Source: Alphaproteobacteria bacterium (GTDB taxonomy: Bacteria > Pseudomonadota > Alphaproteobacteria > JAJFFI01). From it: a stretch of 64,000 nt of DNA. Both the position numbers and the translations under genes were made by a program. This document shows, one piece after another, positions 17,856-25,442 of this stretch (within the stretch, counting starts at the first letter, position 1; each line of letters begins with the position of its first letter). The stretch covers positions 33,246-97,245 of the forward strand of contig JASJBI010000037.1 of NCBI GenBank assembly GCA_030066595.1. The letters run 5' to 3'. The notes beneath the pieces are model-generated. The model made no database searches. It was given only the letters and a program-made list of their open reading frames with translations, and was not told where the DNA came from.

Positions 17856-17867
17856 ACCGGTCGCCGG

Positions 17868-18989
17868 TCATGGCTCCAGCACCGCCGCCCGCCGCTCGAG
17901 ATAAAATGCGTACTGCCGCGGCAGCACCGCATGGGGATCGGCCAGGCCGAGCTCCAGCGCCGCGCGATAGAGCCAGTGGGGCTCGGCCATGAGCTGCCGG
18001 CCGAGGGCGATGAGGTCCGCCTTGCCCTCCGCGAGAATCGCCTCGGCCTGCTTGGGCTCGAGGATCGCGCCCACCGCCATGGTCGGCAGTTCGGCGCCGG
18101 CCCGCACCGCCGCCGCATAGGGCACTTGGTAACCGGGGCGGATCTTGGCGGTGGAAAAGGTCGCCGGGCCCGACATGCCGCCCGACGAGCAATCGACCAG
18201 GTCGACGCCGCGCTGCTTCAGCGCCCGGGCGAGCGCGACCGTATCCTCGATCACCAGGCCACCTTCGACGTTGTCGACCGCCGAGGCGCGATAGAAGACC
18301 GGCTTGTCCTCCGGCCAGACGGCGCGGACCGTCTCGGCCACCAGCAGCGCCAACCGCATGCGCTTCTCGCGGGTGCCGCCGAAGGCGTCGCTGCGCCGGT
18401 TCGAAACCGGCGAAAAGAAGGAATGGATCAGATAGCCATGGGCGCCGTGGATCTCGACGATGTCGAAGCCCGCGGCAAGGCAGCGCTTGGCCGCCTGGCC
18501 GAACGCCTCGATCAGCGCCTCGATCTCGGCGACCGAGAGTTCGCGGGGCACCGGGTAGCCCTCGCGCTCGGGCAGCGCGCTGGGACCGACCGTCTGCCAG
18601 GCGGCCTCGGCCCCGCTGGTCTCGGCGATCGGCTTGGCGCCGTCCCAGGGGCGGGCGGCGCTGCCGCGACGGCCCGAATGCCCGATCTGGATACCGGTGG
18701 CGGCGCCATGCGCGCGGTGTGTGTCGACGATGCGCTTGAACCCCGGGATCTGGGCGTCGTCCCAGATGCCGGTGCAGCCATAGGTGATGCGGCCGAGCCG
18801 GGTCACCGCGGTCGCCTCGACGAAGGCAAGGCCCAACCCGCCCGCGGCGAAGCGCGCATGATGGGCAAAGTGCCAGTCCTGCGCCGCCCCCTCGACCGCC
18901 AGATACTGGCACATGGGCGACATCACCGCCCGGTTGCGCAGGGTCAGGCCGCGCAGGGTCAGCGGAGAAAACAGCTTGGGCTCGCTCAT
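17868..18989 (-). CDS. old yellow enzyme family NADH:flavin oxidoreductase (YqjM-like)
   Basis: A 373-residue FMN TIM-barrel ene-reductase. The N-terminal SPMCQY carries the Cys typical of YqjM/xenobiotic-reductase class enzymes, the substrate pair is in QIGHSGRRGSA (His with a downstream Arg), and EIHGAHGYLIH followed by FFSPVSNRRSDAFGG is the family fingerprint. Length agrees with the class (about 340-370). Likely role: NAD(P)H-dependent reduction of an activated C=C bond. The downstream gene (19041) on the same strand is 51 bp upstream in transcription, so they may be cotranscribed. Confidence 0.87.
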   Translation of the reverse strand: MSEPKLFSPLTLRGLTLRNRAVMSPMCQYLAVEGAAQDWHFAHHARFAAGGLGLAFVEATAVTRLGRITYGCTGIWDDAQIPGFKRIVDTHRAHGAATGIQIGHSGRRGSAARPWDGAKPIAETSGAEAAWQTVGPSALPEREGYPVPRELSVAEIEALIEAFGQAAKRCLAAGFDIVEIHGAHGYLIHSFFSPVSNRRSDAFGGTREKRMRLALLVAETVRAVWPEDKPVFYRASAVDNVEGGLVIEDTVALARALKQRGVDLVDCSSGGMSGPATFSTAKIRPGYQVPYAAAVRAGAELPTMAVGAILEPKQAEAILAEGKADLIALGRQLMAEPHWLYRAALELGLADPHAVLPRQYAFYLERRAAVLEP

Positions 18990-19040
18990 GCCTGCCGCCC
19001 CCGGCGCGCGGGCCGCTCGGCGCTGCGGCGCGACACCCGG

Positions 19041-20015
19041 CTATCCGGCCGTGGCAACCCGATCCGGCCTGGCCGCCGGCCCCTCGGCCTCGAGCTCGTC
19101 CATGAGCGCGTCGAGCTCCTGCATAATCGCGACCAGCTTCTTGAGCCGCGCTTCACCCTCTTCGCCAAGCGCGGCAAAGGTGGTCAGCGGCGGCCGCACA
19201 TCGCCCACCGGATAGCCCGCGGCCGCGGCCAGTGCCTTGGAGTAGCACTGGTGGCCGTAGGTCGGATGGCCCTCGTTGATGATGACCTGCATCTTGTCGA
19301 TCTGCCGCTGGATCCGCTTGGCCGCCTCGAGCCGCCCCTCGACGATAAAGTCGCAGATGCGATAGGACGCGCGCGGGATGTAGTTGCCGTAAGGATTGAC
19401 GTAGCCGACCGCCCCATAGAGATAGGATTCCACGATCCGCTCGCCGGCAAAGACGTTCATTACGCCGTCGGTCTCTTCCAGGATGTCGTAGATGCGGGCC
19501 ATGTCCTGGCTCGCCTCCTTGATGTAACGCACCTGCTCGAAGGCCTTGGTGAGCCGCGCCACCAGCTTCGCCGACATGTCGACGTTCGAGGTGAACGGGT
19601 TGTTGTAGAGCATGATCGGGATCGAAACCCGCTCGCAGATCGCCTTGTAATAGTTGAAGATCTCGTCGTCGGTCGGCGTGTAGTAGTAGGGCGGCAGGAT
19701 CATCAGCCCGTCGGCGCCGAGCTCCTCCGCCTCCACGCTGTAGCGCACCGCATGCGGCGTGTAGGCGTTCATGGTCCCGACCAGCACGTCCATGCGCCCT
19801 TGCAGGTGCCCGACCGTCGTCTCGACGAACGCGCGCCGCTCCTCGTCCGATATGGTCAGAAACTCGCCGGTCGTGCCCAGGATGATGATGCCCGGCACGC
19901 CCAGATCGATCTGCCAGTCGAGGAACCGTTTCCAGGCGGGCATGTCGATCGTTCCGCCATCTGCCGTGAACGGGGTGATGCTCACCGTGTAACTGCCGCG
20001 AAACTGCTTGGACAT
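19041..20015 (-). CDS. DapA/NAL-family class I aldolase or deaminase
   Basis: A 324-residue dihydrodipicolinate-synthase family lyase. The Schiff-base Lys is in YIKEAS, the proton-relay Tyr in LYNNP, and the substrate-carboxylate loop is GTTGEF. Family members cleave or dehydrate 2-keto acids (DHDPS, N-acetylneuraminate lyase, KDG aldolase, pyrroline-hydroxycarboxylate deaminase). It is unlikely to be the biosynthetic DapA: it sits in a catabolic region, is 30 residues longer, and shares a divergent promoter and a regulator-type dyad (20146-20162) with a DAO-type flavoprotein. The start MSKQFRG was chosen because GGAG is eight bases upstream. Confidence 0.82.
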   Translation of the reverse strand: MSKQFRGSYTVSITPFTADGGTIDMPAWKRFLDWQIDLGVPGIIILGTTGEFLTISDEERRAFVETTVGHLQGRMDVLVGTMNAYTPHAVRYSVEAEELGADGLMILPPYYYTPTDDEIFNYYKAICERVSIPIMLYNNPFTSNVDMSAKLVARLTKAFEQVRYIKEASQDMARIYDILEETDGVMNVFAGERIVESYLYGAVGYVNPYGNYIPRASYRICDFIVEGRLEAAKRIQRQIDKMQVIINEGHPTYGHQCYSKALAAAAGYPVGDVRPPLTTFAALGEEGEARLKKLVAIMQELDALMDELEAEGPAARPDRVATAG

Positions 20016-20145
20016 CGTCATATCTCCTGGCATGGCCGCTGCGCCCGTCGGGGCCGCGGCCGAGGCAGCTCAGCGCGTCGCGCCCCATCCGGACCGCGCC
20101 TGGGCGGAACGTCCCGATTGCACGGATCGCAGGCACCGGCTAATT

Positions 20146-20162
20146 GTATACATAGTGTCTAC
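20146..20162. promoter_or_regulatory. candidate GntR/FCD operator 1
   Basis: Two GT-NN-AC boxes, GTATAC (20146-20151) and GTCTAC (20157-20162), start 11 bp apart, one helical turn. The 17-mer is also an imperfect inverted repeat. The same architecture occurs at 24522-24538 and 28505-28521. GT-NN-AC centres are typical of FadR-subfamily GntR operators, and such a regulator is encoded at 24635-25411. The site lies between the divergent DapA-type gene (131 bp from its start) and the flavoprotein gene (37 bp from its start), so it could control both. Confidence 0.65.
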
Positions 20163-20198
20163 TGATCTCGCAAGACCGATGGGACGGACAGCCCGGCG

Positions 20199-21353
20199 AT
20201 GGCAGACGCGATGCAGACCGAGGTGCTGATCATCGGCGGCGGGCTGGCCGGCTGCGCCACCGCCTACTACCTGGCCCGCGAGGGGGTCGAGGTCACGCTG
20301 ATCGAGCGCTTCGACCTGAACACCCAGGCCTCGGGCTGCAACTCCGGCAGCCTGCACGCCCAGATCCCGCACGAGCCGTTTGTCGACCTGGGCGAGGACT
20401 GGGCCCGAACCTTCGCGCCGACCCTGCCGCTTATGCTCGAATCGATCCGCCTGTGGCGCGGACTCGAGTCCGAGCTCGCTTGCGATCTCGAGGTTTCGTT
20501 GCGTGGCGGGATCCTGGTCGCCGAGACCGAGGCGCAGATGCGCGGCGTCGAGCGCAAGGCGGCGCTGGAGCGCGCGCACGGGCTGGAGGTCGAGATCCTG
20601 TCCCGTGACGACCTGCGCCGGGTCGCGCCCTACGTCTCGGACCGCATGGTGGGCGGCGCCCTGTGCCCGGCCGAAGGCAAGGCCAATCCGCTCAAGGCCG
20701 CCCCGGCCTTCGCCGCGGCGGCCCGCCGCCAGGGGGCGCGCATCCTGTGCGGCCGGGCGCTCGCCAGCCTTGCCGCGGACGGAGACCACTACGTCGCCGA
20801 AACCAGCGGCGGCCCGATCCGGGCCCGGCGGGTGGTGAACTGCGGCGGCGCCGAGGCCGGTCCCATTTCCGCACTGCTCGGCCTGCCGCTGCCGATCGAA
20901 GGCCACCCCATCCAGGTCAACGTCACCGAACCGATGGCGCCCTTCGTCGAGCATCTGGTCTATTTCGCCGGCGAGAAGCTGACCTTGAAACAGGCGGGCA
21001 ACGGCTCGCTCCTGATTGGCGGCGGCTGGCCCGCCCGATGGAGCGCTCGCGACGGGCGGGCGGTCGTGGATCCGGATTCGCTGCGGGCCAATCTGCGGGT
21101 GGCCCAGACCGTGGTCCCCGGCCTGGCATCGGTGCGGCTGATCCGGGTCTGGCCGGCGGTCGTCAACGGCACCGCCGACTGGAAGCCGATCCTGGGCGAG
21201 GCGCCCGGTCTGCCCGGCTTCTTCTTGAACATCTTTCCCTGGATGGGTTTCAGCGCCGGCCCGATCGCGGCGCGGATCACCGCCGAACTGGTCATGGGGC
21301 GAAAGCCGGGCTGGGACCTCGCACCGTTTTCGGCGCTCAGATACGCGGCGTAG
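20199..21353 (+). CDS. DAO-type FAD-dependent oxidoreductase
   Basis: A 384-residue flavoprotein with the N-terminal dinucleotide motif VLIIGGGLAGCATAYYLA and the D-amino acid oxidase/DadA/SoxB-type fold; the C-terminal GFSAGPIAARITAELV segment closes the FAD site. Family members oxidise secondary or primary amines to imines. Together with the 2Fe-2S/FAD protein at 14261-15994 it could form an HcnABC/opine-oxidase-like complex, although the two are not in one operon. A regulator-type site lies 37 bp upstream of its ATG. It converges on the ABC transporter operon. Confidence 0.83.
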   Translation: MADAMQTEVLIIGGGLAGCATAYYLAREGVEVTLIERFDLNTQASGCNSGSLHAQIPHEPFVDLGEDWARTFAPTLPLMLESIRLWRGLESELACDLEVSLRGGILVAETEAQMRGVERKAALERAHGLEVEILSRDDLRRVAPYVSDRMVGGALCPAEGKANPLKAAPAFAAAARRQGARILCGRALASLAADGDHYVAETSGGPIRARRVVNCGGAEAGPISALLGLPLPIEGHPIQVNVTEPMAPFVEHLVYFAGEKLTLKQAGNGSLLIGGGWPARWSARDGRAVVDPDSLRANLRVAQTVVPGLASVRLIRVWPAVVNGTADWKPILGEAPGLPGFFLNIFPWMGFSAGPIAARITAELVMGRKPGWDLAPFSALRYAA

Positions 21354-21415
21354 CGCCGGCGGCGGATCCTCCCAGAGCTCTGGCAGACGCGCACTCGGCA
21401 TCGGAGTATCCCTCG

Positions 21416-22153
21416 TCAGTGTCGCAGGATCTTGCCGACGAACTCGCGCGCGCGGTCGGTCTTCGGCGCCCCGAAGATCTGCTCGGGCGGTCCCTGCTCC
21501 ACCACCAGCCCCTCGTCCATCATGACCACCTTGGTGGCGACCTCGCGAACGAACGCCATCTCGTGGCTGACGATCAGCATGGTCATGCCGTCCGCGGCCA
21601 GCCCGCGGATGGTGTCGAGCACCTCGTTGACCAGCTCCGGGTCGAGCGCCGAGGTGACCTCGTCGAGCAAGAGGATCTGCGGGCGCAGCGCCAGGGCCCG
21701 GGCGATCGCGACGCGCTGCTGTTGGCCGCCCGAGAGCTCGTCGGGATAGGCGTGATGCTTGTCCGCAAGCCCGACCTTGGAGAGCAGCCGTTCCGCCTCC
21801 GCCTCGACCTCCTTGCGCGGGCGGCCCTTGATCTTGACCGGCGCAATGGTGACGTTGCGCAGCACGCTCATGTTCTGGAACAGGTTGTACTGCTGGAACA
21901 CGATTGCCATGCGCTCCCGGGCGGCGCGCACGCTGGCCGGCCGGCTGTAGTCGAGCGCCGCGCCGTCAATCAAGACTTCGCCACCGGTCGGCTTGTTCAG
22001 CCCCATCAGCACCCGGAGAACCGTCGACTTGCCGGAACCGGACGGCCCGATCAGCGCCGCGGTCTCGCCCTTGGCAAGGGTGAAGTTGACGCCCTTAAGG
22101 ACTGTAAGCGGGCCGTAGGCGCTGCTTAGATCTTTGACTTGGAGATGATGCAA
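21416..22153 (-). CDS. polar amino acid ABC transporter ATPase
   Basis: A 245-residue ATPase of the GlnQ/HisP type: Walker A GPSGSGKST, signature LSGGQQQR, Walker B LLLDEVTSALDPE, and the His of VSHEMAF. The start is TTG at 22153, supported by GGAG seven bases upstream; it overlaps the permease gene by 59 bp, an unusually long overlap. Last gene of the operon solute-binding protein - permease - permease - ATPase. Confidence 0.88.
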   Translation of the reverse strand: MHHLQVKDLSSAYGPLTVLKGVNFTLAKGETAALIGPSGSGKSTVLRVLMGLNKPTGGEVLIDGAALDYSRPASVRAARERMAIVFQQYNLFQNMSVLRNVTIAPVKIKGRPRKEVEAEAERLLSKVGLADKHHAYPDELSGGQQQRVAIARALALRPQILLLDEVTSALDPELVNEVLDTIRGLAADGMTMLIVSHEMAFVREVATKVVMMDEGLVVEQGPPEQIFGAPKTDRAREFVGKILRH

Positions 22154-22766
22154 GGCGTTGCTCCAACCACCGGCCCCAGCGGCTCAGAGGATAAGACATC
22201 AGAAAATACAGGAAAGCGATGGTGCCGAACACGAGCAGGGCCGAGAACCCCTCGTTGTTGAGCTCCTTGCCCCGGAAGGTGAGCTCGAACACCCCGACCT
22301 GGGAGACCAGCGCGGTGTCCTTGATGAAGCTGATCGCGAAGGCGACCGCCGGCGGCAGGATGACCGGCCAGGACTGCGGCACGATGACGTTCATCAGGGT
22401 CTGCCAGCGGCTGAAGTTCATCGCCCGGGCCGCCTCGATCTGCTGGCGCGAGACCGACTCGAACCCGCCCCGGATGATGTCAGCGGTATAGGCGGTCGAA
22501 TAGATGCAGATGGCGACCACGGCGATGGTGAACAGCGAGACCTCGGAAACGATGGAGCGGATGAAGAACAGCACCAGATAGATCACCACCAGGAACGGAA
22601 TGCGCCGGAACACCTCGACATAACAGATCGCCAGGAACCGGATCGGCAAGGCCCACAGGCCCGGCGTCTGGCGCAGGAAGACGATGACGAAGGCGATCAG
22701 GAAGCCGAGCACGCAGCCGATCGCCGTCATGGCCAGGGTCGTGCCCATGGCCTCCAGAAGCAGCAC
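22095..22766 (-). CDS. polar amino acid ABC transporter permease (second)
   Basis: A HisM/GlnP-type permease of at least 223 residues with the EAA loop MNFSRWQTLMNVIVPQSWP and about five membrane helices. The start is uncertain. The GTG at 22766 has no ribosome-binding site. A CTG at 22823 overlaps the TGA of the upstream permease as CTGA and would add 19 residues that fit the usual family N-terminus (ERLANEIPRFFTLPK). Translational coupling from the upstream gene makes the CTG start plausible. Confidence 0.85.
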   Translation of the reverse strand: MLLLEAMGTTLAMTAIGCVLGFLIAFVIVFLRQTPGLWALPIRFLAICYVEVFRRIPFLVVIYLVLFFIRSIVSEVSLFTIAVVAICIYSTAYTADIIRGGFESVSRQQIEAARAMNFSRWQTLMNVIVPQSWPVILPPAVAFAISFIKDTALVSQVGVFELTFRGKELNNEGFSALLVFGTIAFLYFLMSYPLSRWGRWLEQRLASSPSQRSKQRLRPAYSP

Positions 22767-22819
22767 GAGCTTCGGCAGCGTGAAGAAGCGCGGGATCTCG
22801 TTGGCCAGACGCTCGAGAA

Positions 22820-23497
22820 TCAGAACACCTTTGCCTTAACGCGGAAGGCCCAGCGGCCGACCAGGGCCAGCGACAGGCTGGCGATGAAAGTCAGGATCAC
22901 GTAGATGCCGGCGACCACCACGAACATCTCGATCCAGCGGTAGTTCTCCGTCGAGATGTTGATCGCCTGGCCGGTCAGCTCGTCGACGCCGATGATCGCG
23001 CCGATCGAGGTGCCCATGACCAGGATCACGATGAAGAAGTTGGCCAGCGCCGGATAGATCGTCTTGGCGATGTGCGGCACGACCACATAGCGGATCTGCT
23101 GCCAGCGCGACATGCCGAGCGTCTCCGCCGCCTCGACCTCGGTCGAGCGCACCGAGATATAGCCTGCGCGCATGATCTCCGTCAGATAGGCGCCGGCGTT
23201 GAGGGTGAGCCCGATCAGGGTGCAGGTGAAGCTGCTCCAGCGGATGCCCAGCTCCGGCAGGCCGAAATACAGAAAGTAGATCTGGATCAGCGCCGGGGTA
23301 TTGGTGAAGAACACCACATAGGCGCCGGCGAGCCAGCGCAGGGGTCCGGTGCCGTAGGTCTTGAGCGCCGCGCCCAAGAGGCCGATCAGCGCGCCGCCCC
23401 AAAACGCCAGAATGCCGAGCTCGAAGGTGATGATCGCGCCCTTCAGCAGCTCCGGCAGCTCGGCGAAGGCGACGCCGAATTGAAAGGTGTAGTTCAT
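22820..23497 (-). CDS. polar amino acid ABC transporter permease (first)
   Basis: A 225-residue HisQ/GlnP-type permease with the conserved EAA loop (TLGMSRWQQIRYVVVPHIAK) and the AYVVFFTNTPALIQIYFLYFG segment, where this family usually has FRGTPLLVQ. It forms the channel heterodimer with the next permease. A strong hairpin lies between this gene and the binding-protein gene upstream. Confidence 0.87.
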   Translation of the reverse strand: MNYTFQFGVAFAELPELLKGAIITFELGILAFWGGALIGLLGAALKTYGTGPLRWLAGAYVVFFTNTPALIQIYFLYFGLPELGIRWSSFTCTLIGLTLNAGAYLTEIMRAGYISVRSTEVEAAETLGMSRWQQIRYVVVPHIAKTIYPALANFFIVILVMGTSIGAIIGVDELTGQAINISTENYRWIEMFVVVAGIYVILTFIASLSLALVGRWAFRVKAKVF

Positions 23498-23531
23498 CGC
23501 CGCAGGCGGATCGAACCCTCAGATATGCGAA

Positions 23532-23557
23532 GGGCGGGCCCGACGACGGGCCCGCCC
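23532..23557 (-). terminator. intra-operon hairpin after the binding-protein gene
   Basis: GGGCGGGCCC (23532-23541), six-base loop GACGAC, GGGCCCGCCC (23548-23557): a perfect 10-bp G+C stem directly after the binding-protein stop codon. There is no T-run, so it is more likely a partial terminator or 3'-end stabiliser that keeps binding-protein mRNA in excess over the membrane components, as in other binding-protein operons. Confidence 0.55.
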
Positions 23558-23572
23558 CTCAGTCGGTTCACC

Positions 23573-24388
23573 TCAGAAGTATGGGTTCGGCTCGACCTTA
23601 ACCAGCATTGGCGCGCCGTACCACTTTTCCCAGGATTCGTTGACGAAGTTGCTCTTATGCAGGTTGTACAGCACGATGTTCAGGGCGTCGCGCAGCGCAT
23701 AGTTGCCCCGCTGCACGCCGATCCCGCACCAGCCGACGTCGATCGGCTTCGGCAGCACCTTCCATTTCACGTTCGGGTAGTTGTTGGTGTGCTTCATGAA
23801 GAAGTCGATGTTCTCGACGATGGCGTCGGCCCGACCCTGGGCCACCAGGCGAACCGTGTCGGCGATGGTGTCGACCAGCTCGACATTGGCCTTCGGAAGC
23901 TGCTTCTTCAGGTAGTCAACCGACCAGTTGCCGCGCATGTTGGCCAGCGTGTACTTGGAGTTGTCGAGCTCCTTCCAGTCCTTGATCGGGGTTTTCTCCG
24001 TGGTCAGGACCGCCATGACCTCGGTGTGCAGCGGGACGGTGTACTCGATCAACTTGGCGCGCGCGACCGAGCGCGTCAGCGCGCCCAGCGAGATATCGAT
24101 CTGATCGGACACCAGGAACGGCACGCGTTGCGGCGTTTCCGTCGGCACCCATTCGACCTTCACGTCCAACGCCGCGGCGATCTTGTTGCCGACATCGATG
24201 TCGAAGCCCTCCCACTCGCCATTGGCGCCGCGCGAGCTGTTCGGCGGGAAGTTCGGATTGATGCCGATGCGGATCGTCCCGGCCTTGATGATGTCGTCGA
24301 GCGACCTCGCCTGGGCAATGGAAACCGTGAGGGTCGTCGCCAGCGCCGCCAGCAGCGCAAGGCAAGTGATGGCTGTTCGTCTCAGCAT
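23573..24388 (-). CDS. polar amino acid ABC transporter substrate-binding protein
   Basis: A 271-residue periplasmic binding protein, family SBP_bac_3, with a signal peptide (about residues 1-26, cleaved after AQA). The fold starts with LDDIIKAGTIRIGINPNFPP and has the ligand-loop segment GANGEWEGFDIDVGNKIAAAL typical of amino-acid binders. The start at 24388 has GGAGACTCC just upstream. A candidate operator lies 134 bp upstream. The ligand is not evident; it should be the inducer substrate of the region. Confidence 0.87.
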   Translation of the reverse strand: MLRRTAITCLALLAALATTLTVSIAQARSLDDIIKAGTIRIGINPNFPPNSSRGANGEWEGFDIDVGNKIAAALDVKVEWVPTETPQRVPFLVSDQIDISLGALTRSVARAKLIEYTVPLHTEVMAVLTTEKTPIKDWKELDNSKYTLANMRGNWSVDYLKKQLPKANVELVDTIADTVRLVAQGRADAIVENIDFFMKHTNNYPNVKWKVLPKPIDVGWCGIGVQRGNYALRDALNIVLYNLHKSNFVNESWEKWYGAPMLVKVEPNPYF

Positions 24389-24521
24389 GCCGGAGTCTCC
24401 CTTGTCGGTGCGCCACGGTCGACGCGTGTTCTTGATTGATCCCGGAACCCGGCCGATTCCGCCTGGGAGCCGGCCGTCCCCATGACCGCGATACTGGCGC
24501 ATGCCTTCGTCGAGGTCAACA

Positions 24522-24538
24522 GTACACTCCATGTCTAC
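24522..24538. promoter_or_regulatory. candidate GntR/FCD operator 2
   Basis: GTACAC (24522-24527) and GTCTAC (24533-24538), starts 11 bp apart, as in the sites at 20146 and 28505. It lies 134 bp upstream of the binding-protein start and 97 bp past the end of the regulator gene, in the only gap between the regulator and the transporter operon. Confidence 0.65.
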
Positions 24539-24634
24539 AAGATTTCGGAGCACGCAAGACCAAGCTCCCGCTACGTTTTTTCGTGCGGCGGTCCGTTCGG
24601 CCGGCTGTCGGGCAGGGGCGGCCCGGCCGGTCGG

Positions 24635-25411
24635 TCAGCTCTTGGTGGGCTTCGCGGTCCGGTCGGACTGCAGCAGCATGAGCGCCGCCGGCCGGTTCGA
24701 CAGATCGCGCTTGAATTCCTCCACCAGGACCTGGGAGTCGGCGCGGCCCGCCTCCTCCGCCCGATCCGGGTCGCCCGCGGCGATCGCATCCACCATCTCG
24801 CGATGCGCGCCCAAGACCGTGTCCGGCAGGTTGTCGCCGAGATTGCGCGCGTAGAGCCGCAGAATCCGTTGGCCCTGGTCGAGCAGCCCGCGCATCCAGC
24901 CGGCGAGGAACGGATTGCCGCTCATCTCGGCGACGGTCGCATGGAAGTCGCGGTTGTGCAGGATCATCGAGCGCATGTCGCCGCGGCGCAACGCGGCTTC
25001 ATGGTCTTGCACGATCCGGCGCAGCTCCTCGATCTTGGCCGGCGTCGCGTTGTCCGCGGCAAGTCGCGCGGTCAGCCGGTAGAGAAGCTGCATGGCATCG
25101 AAATAGGCCGGCAGCGCCGCCACGTCGAACTGTGCCACCATCGAGGTCCGGTTGCGCAGGTTCTGCACCAGACCCTCCGCCGAGAGCCGGATCAGCGCCT
25201 CGCGCACCGGCGAGCGCGACACGCCGAACTGCCGGCTCACCACGGTCTCGTCGAGTAACGTGCCGGGCTGCAGCTCGAGATCGAGGATCTGCGCCTTCAG
25301 GCTGTCATAGACATAGACCGCGCCCGTGCCCCGCTGGCGGCGCGGCGCCTTGGCCTTGGACTTGGCGCGTCCCGCGGTCGCTTTTCCTGCAGTCTTTGCC
25401 TTGTTCGGCAT
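24635..25411 (-). CDS. GntR-family transcriptional regulator with FCD domain
   Basis: A 258-residue regulator. A Lys/Ala/Arg-rich N-terminal extension of about 25 residues resembles a histone-like tail. Then comes a winged helix (about residues 30-95, with VVSRQFGVSRSPVREALIRL) and an FCD ligand-binding domain (about 100-235) with the metal-binding pattern NRDFHATVAEMSGN. FadR-subfamily regulators are dimers released by a carboxylate ligand. The gene is 31 bp after gcvPB-like and very likely in that operon, under the site at 28505. ATG at 25411 was preferred to an upstream TTG. Confidence 0.87.
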   Translation of the reverse strand: MPNKAKTAGKATAGRAKSKAKAPRRQRGTGAVYVYDSLKAQILDLELQPGTLLDETVVSRQFGVSRSPVREALIRLSAEGLVQNLRNRTSMVAQFDVAALPAYFDAMQLLYRLTARLAADNATPAKIEELRRIVQDHEAALRRGDMRSMILHNRDFHATVAEMSGNPFLAGWMRGLLDQGQRILRLYARNLGDNLPDTVLGAHREMVDAIAAGDPDRAEEAGRADSQVLVEEFKRDLSNRPAALMLLQSDRTAKPTKS

Positions 25412-25442
25412 TTCTGCGCGCTTCCCCAACCCAGCCCCGACG

